A stretch of 29,175 nt of DNA from CAYMAZ01 sp964428185 (GTDB lineage Bacteria; Bacteroidota; Bacteroidia; Bacteroidales; DTU049): contig CAYRXH010000027.1 of NCBI GenBank assembly GCA_964428185.1, positions 1-29,175 of the forward strand, in the 5' to 3' direction. A model generated the notes under the pieces. The model had not been told where the DNA came from and searched no databases. It worked only from the letters and a program-made list of their open reading frames with translations. Positions within the stretch are counted from its first letter, which is position 1. The number at the start of each line of letters is the position of its first letter. The translations under genes were made by a program, and so were the position numbers. Shown here one piece after another: positions 7,857 through 15,766 of the stretch.

Positions 7857-9440
7857 ATGAAGACTGTAAAACTACTGTTTTTTTTTGGAATCGTTTTCTC
7901 TTCCCCATGTATAGCTCAAACCCATTGGGTTGTTTTTACAGATAAAAAGGGTGTGAAATTTAACCCCTTTGAATATTTTGATCAAAAGGCCATTGAAAGA
8001 AGGGAAAAAATAGGCTACAATTTGTATGACATTTCTGATTTTCCTGTGAATGAAGATTATATTACTGGAGTGAGGGAACTTTGTGATTCTGTATCCTATT
8101 GCAGCAGATGGATGAATGCTGTCAGTTGCTGGGCAGATCATGAGGCAGTGCAGAGAATAATGTCATTGCCTTATGTCAAATCAGTGAATCCCATAATTTC
8201 AGAAATGCAAGTTTGCAATATTGATGAGTGTGTCTCCAAAATTGATACTTTTATTTTGAATAATCAGCTTCAGGTGATGCAGGGTGATTTGTTCAGGGCC
8301 GAAGGAATAGATGGAAGAGGGGTGAGAGTTGCGGTTTTTGACGGTGGCTTTCCCAATGTGGATACCCATCCTGCATTTGAACATATTAGAAAAGAAAACA
8401 GAATTATAAAAACCTGGGATTTTGTAAGAAACAGGGAGTTTGTTTATGATTACAATTCTCACGGAACAATGGTGTTATCTTGTATTGCAGGAATATACAA
8501 CGGACAGTGGATGGGGCTGGCCACAGGAGCAGAGTTTTTGCTTGCCCGAACGGAGCGTAAAACTGAACCTTTTTCCGAAGAGGTAAACTGGGTTGCTGCC
8601 CTTGAATGGGCAGATAAAAACGGAGCAGACATTGTGAACAGTTCATTGGGATATACATATCAGAGATATTTTCCTTATCAAATGGATGGACAAACTGCTT
8701 TTGTTTCAAAAATGGCAAACACAGCTGCAACAAAAGGTATTCTGATAGTTAATGCTGCAGGAAATGAAGGAAACAGTGACTGGGCAATCATTGGAGCCCC
8801 TGCCGATGCTGACAGTATTATTTCTGTTGGTGGGATAAATCCCTATACCGATTACAGAATCAGATTTAGCTCTGTTGGCCCTACTGCTGATATCAGAAGA
8901 AAGCCAAATGTTTCAGCATACGGACAGGCTGTGGTTGCAAGGAATAATGAATTATCAACTGCATTTGGAACTTCATTTGCAAGTCCACTTGTTGCAGGTT
9001 TTGCAGCTTGTGCAAAACAAGTGTTGCCTGAATTGTCTGCAATTGATCTTAAGAAAACCATTGAAATGTCTGGAAATTTGTATCCCTATTTTGATTATGC
9101 TCATGGATACGGTGTCCCCCAGGCCTCTGAGATACTTTATCCTGACAGAAAACAATATCCGACATTTACTGTGAGCAAACAAAATCAGGATTTGGTTTTT
9201 GAGGTGACTCATTATGCTGATTTTGATATAGAATCTGCTGAAAAAACCAGATATGAGAATTATCTTTATTTTTCTTTTGTTGCAGAAAACGGCAGCGTTT
9301 GCGAATGGGGTATCATTCATGTGAAAACAGATAGTTTTCCGCTTACCATAGGAAATGGTTGTGAAGGGACAAAAGATATTGTTCTTCATTACAGAGGATA
9401 TACTCAGACACTCAATCCTAAACAAAATGATGAAGAATAG
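7857..9440 (+). CDS. secreted S8 (subtilisin-like) serine peptidase without a sorting domain
   Basis: This 527-residue subtilase starts at the ATG at 7857, which gives a clean signal peptide (MKTVKLLFFFGIVFSSPCIAQ) and has AAAGGA upstream. The catalytic triad is D162 (VAVFDGGF), H202 (NSHGTMV) and S373 (GTSFASPLVAG). An N-terminal propeptide-like region of about 130 residues precedes the catalytic domain. The C-terminus after about residue 430 is a beta-rich tail with no T9SS sorting domain. It is paralogous to the subtilase at 15767: both share the order of propeptide motifs (an 'R-A-I-x-R-R'-like helix, 'D-x-P-V-N-x-x-Y-I-x-G-V', 'LPYV'). It overlaps the next gene by 14 bases. It is probably periplasmic or cell-associated; its substrate is unknown. 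Confidence 0.92.
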   Translation: MKTVKLLFFFGIVFSSPCIAQTHWVVFTDKKGVKFNPFEYFDQKAIERREKIGYNLYDISDFPVNEDYITGVRELCDSVSYCSRWMNAVSCWADHEAVQRIMSLPYVKSVNPIISEMQVCNIDECVSKIDTFILNNQLQVMQGDLFRAEGIDGRGVRVAVFDGGFPNVDTHPAFEHIRKENRIIKTWDFVRNREFVYDYNSHGTMVLSCIAGIYNGQWMGLATGAEFLLARTERKTEPFSEEVNWVAALEWADKNGADIVNSSLGYTYQRYFPYQMDGQTAFVSKMANTAATKGILIVNAAGNEGNSDWAIIGAPADADSIISVGGINPYTDYRIRFSSVGPTADIRRKPNVSAYGQAVVARNNELSTAFGTSFASPLVAGFAACAKQVLPELSAIDLKKTIEMSGNLYPYFDYAHGYGVPQASEILYPDRKQYPTFTVSKQNQDLVFEVTHYADFDIESAEKTRYENYLYFSFVAENGSVCEWGIIHVKTDSFPLTIGNGCEGTKDIVLHYRGYTQTLNPKQNDEE

Positions 9441-10134
9441 ATATTTGCTGATATGTGCTTATTTGTGGCTATGTAATTCTGCTTTTGCACAGGATGTTGT
9501 TTTGTGGGATAAAATGACAGATAATTCTGAAAAGGCAGGGAAAGGAATAAATTCTTCCTCATATAATCATTTTTTTGCAGCATGGGGTTTGTGTGTTTCT
9601 TTATTAGATAATGAAACTAATGTTCGTCTGCTGGCGTCCAATGATTATTCCTTTGGGATCAGACAGATCTATAAACTGAACAATCATCTTGCTGCCGGGT
9701 ATAATGTTTCTTATGTTAGAAGTATTTTTTCAGTGAAACAGGTTCCGGGGAAAAATGTTCATGATACAGTTTTACACAATAAAGAGAATTTTCTGATCAG
9801 TCGTGGAGATTGTTCTCTGTATTTCAGAGTAAATTTCGATCGCAGACGGGGTGCATATATGGGACATTTTCTTGATTTGGGAGTTTGGGGTGGAAGAAAT
9901 TTCATGAGACAAAGAATGATAGAAGATAAATCGGAAAATGAAACCACACTGAGAATTTGGTATAAAAGAGTTGAATATATTGAAAAATATAGTTATGGGG
10001 CGTACGCTGCTCTTGGACTGAACAGGTATCTCATATTTGCCAGATTCAGATTGTCAGATTTGTTTGATGTTACTTGCAATTTTTCCCAATTGCCTGCTTT
10101 TACTTTTGGTCTTGAAATAGGTTTACACAGATAA
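9427..10134 (+). CDS. outer-membrane beta-barrel-type protein of unknown function
   Basis: The protein is 235 residues long. Two adjacent ATGs (9427, 9430) lie inside the end of the subtilase gene, and starting at either gives a signal peptide ending at FAQD. The mature part has alternating hydrophobic/aromatic strands (AWGLCVSLL, HLAAGYNVSYV, GDCSLYFRVNF, GHFLDLGVWGG, SYGAYAALGLNRYLIFARF, FTFGLEIGL), as in small outer-membrane barrels of Bacteroidota. I do not recognise a named family. The 14-base overlap implies co-expression with the subtilase, so the two may act together at the envelope; that is inference. Confidence 0.7.
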   Translation: MMKNRYLLICAYLWLCNSAFAQDVVLWDKMTDNSEKAGKGINSSSYNHFFAAWGLCVSLLDNETNVRLLASNDYSFGIRQIYKLNNHLAAGYNVSYVRSIFSVKQVPGKNVHDTVLHNKENFLISRGDCSLYFRVNFDRRRGAYMGHFLDLGVWGGRNFMRQRMIEDKSENETTLRIWYKRVEYIEKYSYGAYAALGLNRYLIFARFRLSDLFDVTCNFSQLPAFTFGLEIGLHR

Positions 10135-10322
10135 TGGATATGAACAGCATTCCTTTCAGGTGTGTTATAAACAATGAAAAAAGCAGGGCTATTTCTATCC
10201 GGCCGGATTTTAAATCTGAAGGCATCGAACGCTATGGGAAACTTTATCCTGATGGACGTTATGTTGGCCTTGAAGTGATTAGAGTGCTTGTTGAAAAATG
10301 GAGGCTTAGTGCAAGTTGTTGA
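10134..10322 (+). CDS. possible 62-residue protein coupled to the preceding gene
   Basis: The ATG at 10134-10136 overlaps the TAA of the upstream gene (TAATG), an arrangement typical of translational coupling. The 62-residue product has no signal peptide, membrane segment or motif that I recognise. The rest of 10135-10435 holds no other gene except the terminator listed separately. It may be chance or a gene remnant. Confidence 0.3.
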   Translation: MDMNSIPFRCVINNEKSRAISIRPDFKSEGIERYGKLYPDGRYVGLEVIRVLVEKWRLSASC

Positions 10323-10403
10323 CTGATATGTATGGAAAAGTTTAAAATTCCTGTCCATTTGTGTTGTGGAGCAGGAAAAGAAGGTGCTAACATGTAGAAA
10401 TCT

Positions 10404-10427
10404 AAAAATCTTCAATGATATTTGAAG
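10404..10427 (-). terminator. terminator of the O-methyltransferase operon
   Basis: On the - strand CTTCAA, a 6-nt loop and TTGAAG (10427-10410) are followed by ATTTTT (10409-10404). The hairpin begins 9 bases past the stop codon of the methyltransferase. The stem is short. Confidence 0.5.
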
Positions 10428-10435
10428 TATCCCGA

Positions 10436-11077
10436 TTATTTTTTCAGAATCATTGAAACTCCATCTCTGAGAGGAATGATCACAGTTTCAGTTTCAGGGT
10501 ATTTGCTTACGTATTCATTGAATTTGGCAATTCCACGGGTTTCGTTGTCAAATTCTGAGGGAGCAGCGGTAATTTTGCCATCCCAGAGAACATTATCTGC
10601 CAGAATTATCCCTCCCTTTTTCAGTAGCGGAAAGACTACTTTGAAATAATCTGTATATTGCTCCTTGTCTCCATCAATAAATACCAGGTCATAGGTTTCT
10701 GTCAGCTTGGGGATCAGCTCAAGGGCATCTCCGATAAGGAGGGTTGTTTGATCCATAATTTCTGCCTTTTCAAGATGTGATAGGATCGTGTCTTCTAGTT
10801 CAGGGTTGATTTCAATGGTAGTGATTCTGCCGTTTTTGTCAAGGCCTCTGGCAAGACATATTGTAGCATACGCAGTGAATGTTCCGATTTCAAGAATGTT
10901 TACTGGTTTGCTGATACGACTGATGAGTTCGAGAAATCTGCCCTGCACTTTCCCTGAAATCATCCTTGGATAAATTTGATGAAGAAATGTCTGCCGTGTG
11001 ATATATTTCAGTATTTCAGGCTCTTCTGAACTCATCTGTTCAATGTATTCCCAAATGAGCGGATTAATTATATTCAT
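10436..11077 (-). CDS. class I SAM-dependent O-methyltransferase (caffeoyl-CoA OMT family)
   Basis: This 213-residue protein matches the family normally annotated as O-methyltransferase (Methyltransf_3). The SAM-binding motif is LEIGTFTAYATICLARGL (about 61-78). The acidic residue that binds the ribose is in TTIEINPE. The conserved metal-site region is DLVFIDGDKEQY, followed by GGIILADNVLWDGKI. The physiological acceptor is unknown; many bacterial members act on catechol-like compounds. Its ATG overlaps the stop codon of the M16 peptidase gene (ATGA, 11074-11077), so the two are translationally coupled. A short terminator follows. Confidence 0.92.
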   Translation of the reverse strand: MNIINPLIWEYIEQMSSEEPEILKYITRQTFLHQIYPRMISGKVQGRFLELISRISKPVNILEIGTFTAYATICLARGLDKNGRITTIEINPELEDTILSHLEKAEIMDQTTLLIGDALELIPKLTETYDLVFIDGDKEQYTDYFKVVFPLLKKGGIILADNVLWDGKITAAPSEFDNETRGIAKFNEYVSKYPETETVIIPLRDGVSMILKK

Positions 11078-12321
11078 GTTAAGCGTTTTTTTGGTTGATA
11101 TACAAGAGTACTGATCTGTTGAGGCATTATCACTTCATTGGCAATTTCAAGCATTTGCGATGCGTTCACTTCTTCAATCTGTGATCTGATCTCTTCAAAT
11201 GAAGGGACTTTGCCCGTGTACAGAAAAACTTTTCCTGCTGATATAATATCTGCTCTTGCTGAATCAAGAAAAATTGCAGTCTGGCCGATGAGTTGTTTTT
11301 TTGCAATATGAAGTTGAAGTGTTCCCACTTTTTGTTCTCTTAACTTTTTCAATTCTTTATGAATAATGGAAAGCGTTTTATCAGGGTTACCGTTTTCTGC
11401 AGAGAAGTAAACAGACCAATAGCCGGTATCTGCAAAAACATTATAAAAAGCATCCACAGAATAGGACAAACCATACTTTTCTCTGACCACGAGGTTCAGG
11501 CGTGAATTAAATGCCTGTCCTCCCAAAATGTTAATTAGCAGACCAAGAGCATTCTTCCTGGGGTTTTTTACATCGTATGCAGGGGCTCCCATTGCTACAT
11601 GGGTTTGGTGGGTATTGATTTTTTTTGAAATATTAAATACTGTGTTTTCAGAATTGCAAAAAACAGTGCTGAGCGGTTTTTCAGATGTTGATTGTATGTA
11701 TTTCCCGAAAGAATTCTGAATCATTTTATGAACCTTGCTGAATGATTTGTTTCCGTAGTAAAGAATAACTTTTCTGGATCGAAGAAAAATATTATGATAA
11801 AAATCAAGCATCGTATTTCTGCTGATGGCTTTCAGGCTTTTTTTATTTCCAAGAATTTCCCTGTTGAGCGGATGGGAACCAAAAAGTTGTTTCTCAAAAT
11901 CTTCAAGTAGAAGATCTGCAGGGGTATCCTTAAGCATAGCAATTTCATCAAGAATAACATTACGCTCCTTGTCAACCTCCTGTTCAGGAAATACAGATTC
12001 AAATATGATTTCAGCAAGTAACCCAATAATTCTGCTTCCGTATTCTTCAAGAAAAGAAGCATGCAAAACAAGTTCCTCCTTTGAAGTAAATGCATTCACG
12101 TCACATCCCGTGTTTTCAAGCCCTGAAAGTATATGATATGTTTTTCTCCTGTGTGTTCCTTTGAAAATCAAATGTTCCAGAAAGTGAGCAATACCCTCAG
12201 GAAAATGTTGTTCATGACGGGTGCCGCATTCAGTAAAAATTGCAACATGGGCAACAGGACTGCTGATTTGTTTGTATATCAGCTGACAACCCGGCGCAAG
12301 TTCACTAATAATGTAGTTCAT
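11074..12321 (-). CDS. M16-family zinc metallopeptidase (processing-peptidase-like)
   Basis: This 415-residue protein is a single-module M16B peptidase. It has the inverted zinc motif H46-x2-E49-H50 (GIAHFLEHLIFKGT) and the third ligand E126 (NVILDEIAML) about 75 residues later, as in active members. The C-terminal half contains the usual 'GLSYSVDAFY' segment before the tail. It has no signal peptide, so it is probably cytoplasmic, similar to the PqqL/YmxG group. It is the first gene of a two-gene operon with the methyltransferase. Its start at 12321 faces that of the AraC-type regulator across 82 bases. A candidate -7 box on the - strand (TATTTTTG, 12363-12370) and one on the + strand (TAACTTTG, 12375-12382) lie side by side in that gap. 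Confidence 0.93.
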   Translation of the reverse strand: MNYIISELAPGCQLIYKQISSPVAHVAIFTECGTRHEQHFPEGIAHFLEHLIFKGTHRRKTYHILSGLENTGCDVNAFTSKEELVLHASFLEEYGSRIIGLLAEIIFESVFPEQEVDKERNVILDEIAMLKDTPADLLLEDFEKQLFGSHPLNREILGNKKSLKAISRNTMLDFYHNIFLRSRKVILYYGNKSFSKVHKMIQNSFGKYIQSTSEKPLSTVFCNSENTVFNISKKINTHQTHVAMGAPAYDVKNPRKNALGLLINILGGQAFNSRLNLVVREKYGLSYSVDAFYNVFADTGYWSVYFSAENGNPDKTLSIIHKELKKLREQKVGTLQLHIAKKQLIGQTAIFLDSARADIISAGKVFLYTGKVPSFEEIRSQIEEVNASQMLEIANEVIMPQQISTLVYQPKKRLT

Positions 12322-12403
12322 GAAATATTAAAAAAAGATGAAAATTACTTCAGCAAAGTTCCCAAAAATAATTGTAACTTTGACATAATAAAAAAACCGA
12401 AAA

Positions 12404-13579
12404 ATGACACGCTTCTCTGAATATCTCAATATTTTTCTCATTTTTCTGCCCCTTGTATTTGCATTGCAGCTACTTACCTATAAAAATGCCTATAGTAAGC
12501 CCAATCGTATTTTGGGTTCATATATGATCCTTTTATCATTTTATTATTTTCTGAACAAAATTGTCGTTACAGAAACTCCTGTGTTTATGTATCTGAATGC
12601 AATACTTGTGCTTCCGATATTTTTGGCATTCAATCCTTTCTATTTTTTATATGTGAAGTCATTGACTAATGAGAACTTTTCATTCAGATTTCGTGATATT
12701 CTTCATTATCTTCCTGCCATCGGTTTTGCACTGTTTTTAATCATCCTGTCTCTGGTCCCCAAAGACCCAGATTCGGAATCTTATGAAACAATATACCTGC
12801 TGAGGGTTCCTCTTGCTGTAGCTATTTATTATATTCAGGTAATTGCATACACTGTGCTCATGATTTCACAATTGCAAAAACACAAGCGGAATCTTGATCA
12901 GTTTTTCTCCTATAAGGAAAATATCTCCCTGAACTGGTTGTGGTTGTTTATATTCATTTATCTGCTCTTTACGGCATTTGATGCTGCTTTGTATTTCGCA
13001 CCACATATCTTTGATGCTTATTCTAAACAAACTTATTGGGTAATGATGACTTTGTTTGTGACTTTTCTTGGATATTTTGGCACAAAGCAGGCTGATATTT
13101 ACGTTGGAAAGATTAAAACCTTCAATGCAATTGAAAAGAATGAAAAATTTGCAGAAGAAGAATCTACAAAGCAGAATTCTGTTACAGCAATAAGTGAAAC
13201 AAAAAGTTCAAAGTATGAAAAATCATCTTTGTCCGAAGAAATGAAAGAGGTTATTCTGAAGGATATTCTGGTGCTTATGGAGCAGGAAGAGCTGTTTAAA
13301 AACCCTCAACTTGTTGTGGATGATATTGCTGAAAAAATTTTTACAAACAAGAAATACATCTCTCAGGTAATCAATGAAAAACTGAACAAGAACTTTTACC
13401 AGTTTGTGAATGAGTTTCGGGTAAATCATGCAATCAAGTCCATGGATGATCCCAAATATCGAAATTACACTCTTGAAGCAATTGGAGATGAGTCTGGGTT
13501 CAATTCCAGATCATCGCTGATTACAGCATTTAAAAAAGTTACCGGAAAAACACCTTCCGATTTTAAAAAACAACACTGA
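12404..13579 (+). CDS. membrane-anchored AraC-family transcription regulator
   Basis: The protein is 391 residues long. The first 230 or so residues contain six to eight hydrophobic helices. A charged linker follows (about 235-280), and then a C-terminal AraC/XylS DNA-binding domain with two helix-turn-helix units (VDDIAEKIFTNKKYISQVINEKL; LEAIGDESGFNSRSSLITAFKKVTGKTPSDFKK). This multi-helix-plus-AraC design is common in Bacteroidota and suggests a membrane-sensed signal acting on DNA near the membrane. The ligand and targets are unknown. A -7-like box TAACTTTG lies at 12375-12382. The next gene starts 6 bases after its stop codon. Confidence 0.9.
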   Translation: MTRFSEYLNIFLIFLPLVFALQLLTYKNAYSKPNRILGSYMILLSFYYFLNKIVVTETPVFMYLNAILVLPIFLAFNPFYFLYVKSLTNENFSFRFRDILHYLPAIGFALFLIILSLVPKDPDSESYETIYLLRVPLAVAIYYIQVIAYTVLMISQLQKHKRNLDQFFSYKENISLNWLWLFIFIYLLFTAFDAALYFAPHIFDAYSKQTYWVMMTLFVTFLGYFGTKQADIYVGKIKTFNAIEKNEKFAEEESTKQNSVTAISETKSSKYEKSSLSEEMKEVILKDILVLMEQEELFKNPQLVVDDIAEKIFTNKKYISQVINEKLNKNFYQFVNEFRVNHAIKSMDDPKYRNYTLEAIGDESGFNSRSSLITAFKKVTGKTPSDFKKQH

Positions 13580-13585
13580 ATCTGA

Positions 13586-14161
13586 ATGTTCATGAATCTG
13601 ACAATAGGAATCAACAGTGTTTTGTTTCTTGACAGGGATGGGGTCATCAACAAGCAAATTCCTGACGATTATGTGAAAACTCCCAGTGAATTTATTTTCG
13701 AAGAAGGTGCACTTGAGGCATTGAAGCTTTTGGCACCCGTCTTTCCATCCATTGTAGTTGTTACAAACCAGCAGGGAATTGGGAGGGGAATCATGACAGA
13801 GGATCAGCTTCAGGTGGTTCATAGCCACATGCTTCAGAAGGTTTCCGAACACGGAGGAAGAATCGATGGTGTTTACTATTGTCCTCACAGATCCGACCAG
13901 GGATGTCAGTGCAGAAAACCTGCAATCGGTATGTTTATAGCAGTGAAAAACAAGTACCCTGACCTGACTCCTTTGTCATCAGTTATTGTTGGAGACTCAT
14001 TGAGTGATATGCAGTTTGGACGGAATGCGGGAATAAAAACTATATTAATTTCTCATTTAGTGCAAACAGATTTACAGGCTCTCAAACTGGCTGATGAACA
14101 ATTTGGCTCTCTTTTTGACTTTGCAAAACAAATTTACAATTCATACGTTTCTAAAAAATAG
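13586..14161 (+). CDS. HAD-IIIA phosphatase, GmhB/HisB-N type
   Basis: This 191-residue phosphatase has all HAD motifs: D16-R-D18 (FLDRDGVIN), T60 in VVTNQQG, K111 in CRKP, and VGDSLSDMQFG. It has a structural zinc loop, C99-x-H101-x5-C107-x-C109. The family removes phosphate from D-glycero-manno-heptose 1,7-bisphosphate (GmhB, LPS core heptose synthesis) or from histidinol phosphate (HisB N-terminal half). The short x5 zinc loop resembles HisB-N, but many Bacteroidota GmhB proteins are also short, and no histidine gene is nearby. I therefore favour GmhB without assigning it. Two ATGs, at 13586 and 13592, are both possible. It sits between the AraC-type regulator and the MORN protein with gaps of 6 and 8 bases. 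Confidence 0.88.
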   Translation: MFMNLTIGINSVLFLDRDGVINKQIPDDYVKTPSEFIFEEGALEALKLLAPVFPSIVVVTNQQGIGRGIMTEDQLQVVHSHMLQKVSEHGGRIDGVYYCPHRSDQGCQCRKPAIGMFIAVKNKYPDLTPLSSVIVGDSLSDMQFGRNAGIKTILISHLVQTDLQALKLADEQFGSLFDFAKQIYNSYVSKK

Positions 14162-14169
14162 TTCTTTTT

Positions 14170-14973
14170 ATGGGCAAATATTTTGTAACACTATTGATAA
14201 TCAGTTTTCTGGCTTGTTCTTCACTTTTTGCTCAGGATATCAATAAATTTGATGAGAATGGCAAACATCATGGCAAATGGATAAAGTATTATGATGGAAA
14301 ACCGACAATAAGATACGAAGGTCAGTTTGAACACGGAATACCCTATGGAGAATTCAGATACTATTATGAAACCGGAAAATTGCAGACAATTGCCACTTAT
14401 TCAGACAACGGAAATGTATGTAATACTGTTTCATATTTCGGAAACGGCACAAAACTGGCAGAGGGAGAATATATAAACAAACAGAAAAACGGCAAATGGG
14501 TTTATTATGATGGCTATGGCAATATAATTTCCATTGACAATTACAAATCAGGTAAAAAACATGGCCAATGTCTGACCTATGTTCCTGCAGGACAGCTAAT
14601 AGAAGAAATTTATTTTGATAATGGAATTCAGGATGGTAAATGGAAAAGGTATTATGAAAGCGGAGGACTTCACTTTGAAGGTAACGTTGTTCAGGGAAAA
14701 TGGGAAGGAGTTTATGTTTTTTATTATCCAGACGGGAAAAAAATGGCTTCAGGTGTTTATTTGCATTCTCTGAAGCAGGGCGACTGGTTGTTTTATGATG
14801 AAAAGAGTCAGTTGATAAAGGTTGAAACTTACGAAAATGGTAAAATGACAAATAAAAAAGTGTTTCAGAAAGAGAAGGATACTGAATATATTGAAATGCA
14901 GGAAGCTGAGAAAATTCTTGAAAAAATGGAATCAGGAGCCCATGACGGCCCCCCGAAAACACCTTTTGATTGA
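14170..14973 (+). CDS. exported MORN-repeat protein (YwqK-like)
   Basis: This 267-residue protein has a signal peptide ending near LFAQD. It then has about eight MORN_2-type repeats (for example GKHHGKWIKYYDGK, GIPYGEFRYYYETGK, KNGKWVYYDGYG, QDGKWKRYYESGG, WEGVYVFYYPDGK, KQGDWLFYDEKS), ending at about residue 230 in a charged helical tail. Such proteins are often named 'toxin-antitoxin YwqK family antitoxin' by automatic tools. The signal peptide and the absence of a neighbouring toxin argue against an antitoxin role here. It is probably a periplasmic or surface scaffold protein; function unknown. Confidence 0.88.
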   Translation: MGKYFVTLLIISFLACSSLFAQDINKFDENGKHHGKWIKYYDGKPTIRYEGQFEHGIPYGEFRYYYETGKLQTIATYSDNGNVCNTVSYFGNGTKLAEGEYINKQKNGKWVYYDGYGNIISIDNYKSGKKHGQCLTYVPAGQLIEEIYFDNGIQDGKWKRYYESGGLHFEGNVVQGKWEGVYVFYYPDGKKMASGVYLHSLKQGDWLFYDEKSQLIKVETYENGKMTNKKVFQKEKDTEYIEMQEAEKILEKMESGAHDGPPKTPFD

Positions 14974-15067
14974 TATGCATGTTTGTGGCTTTTGTATATT
15001 TGGTCGCAATTATTGAATAGTTTTTGTAATTTTACAAAGAACAAATGATACATAGGAAATCACTGAA

Positions 15068-15754
15068 ATGAAATTACGGAAACACATAATGATAATCCTG
15101 ACGTTGATTGTTGCTGCGGTTTTGGTTATGTGCAGCAAGGTTGATACCGAACCCTATGATGTTGGGTATGACTATTTCCCATATTCTCCCGGTGTTTGGC
15201 ATCATTATGATGTTGATTCAACAGTTTGGGATGACTTTACAGGTGATACCTATTATTATAATTCTCAGATACTTGAGGTTGTTGAAAGTTATTTTACCGA
15301 TCAGGAAGGAAATCAGGCTCTGAGAATTGAAAGGTATTTCCGTGACAGTGATACCTGTGATTGGCTTATTTCTGATGTGTGGCATGCTAATCTTAAACCG
15401 GCCACTGCTGAGAAAGTTGAAGAAAACGTACGTTTTATTAAACTCGCTTTTCCCGTCAGGATGAATAACAGTTGGAATGGAAATGCCCTAAATTCGCTTA
15501 ACAGCGAGGAATATGAGTATTATGATATTGATGTGCCTTTGAGTATTTCAGGGATACTTTATGACTCAACTGTTACAGTACTTCATCAATATAATGTGAA
15601 TCTGATTGAAGAGGATATCAGATATGAAGTTTATGCCAGAGGTGTTGGAATGATTAAAAAATATACCAAAACAATAACCAAAAATATTGCACAGCCTGAT
15701 CAGATTGTCAGCGGTGTGTTGATTGAATATAGATTAAGAAATTACGGATTTTAA
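15068..15754 (+). CDS. lipoprotein of unknown function
   Basis: This 228-residue protein has a lipoprotein signal. A basic N-terminus (MKLRKH) and a hydrophobic helix end in the lipobox LVMC, with the lipidated cysteine at residue 22. The mature chain is acidic and rich in aromatic residues and predicted strands (YDYFPYSPGVWHHYDVDST). I recognise no named domain; similar single-domain lipoproteins occur widely in Bacteroidota. It ends 12 bases before the T9SS subtilase, so the two are probably co-transcribed. The 94 bases upstream contain a TATATTTG -7-like box (14995-15002). Confidence 0.75.
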   Translation: MKLRKHIMIILTLIVAAVLVMCSKVDTEPYDVGYDYFPYSPGVWHHYDVDSTVWDDFTGDTYYYNSQILEVVESYFTDQEGNQALRIERYFRDSDTCDWLISDVWHANLKPATAEKVEENVRFIKLAFPVRMNNSWNGNALNSLNSEEYEYYDIDVPLSISGILYDSTVTVLHQYNVNLIEEDIRYEVYARGVGMIKKYTKTITKNIAQPDQIVSGVLIEYRLRNYGF

Positions 15755-15766
15755 TACTTACTGAAA

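Noticed and set aside
9993..10415. A - strand ORF of 140 codons overlapping the outer-membrane-type gene
   Set aside because: It is antisense to a gene with a signal peptide and coupled start, and its translation shows no domain-like pattern.
14170..14973. Antitoxin of a YwqK-type toxin-antitoxin system
   Set aside because: It has a signal peptide and no adjacent toxin candidate; the name comes only from MORN-repeat similarity.
14354..14980. A - strand ORF of 208 codons
   Set aside because: It is a shadow of the MORN repeats on the other strand, whose repeat structure clearly marks the true frame.
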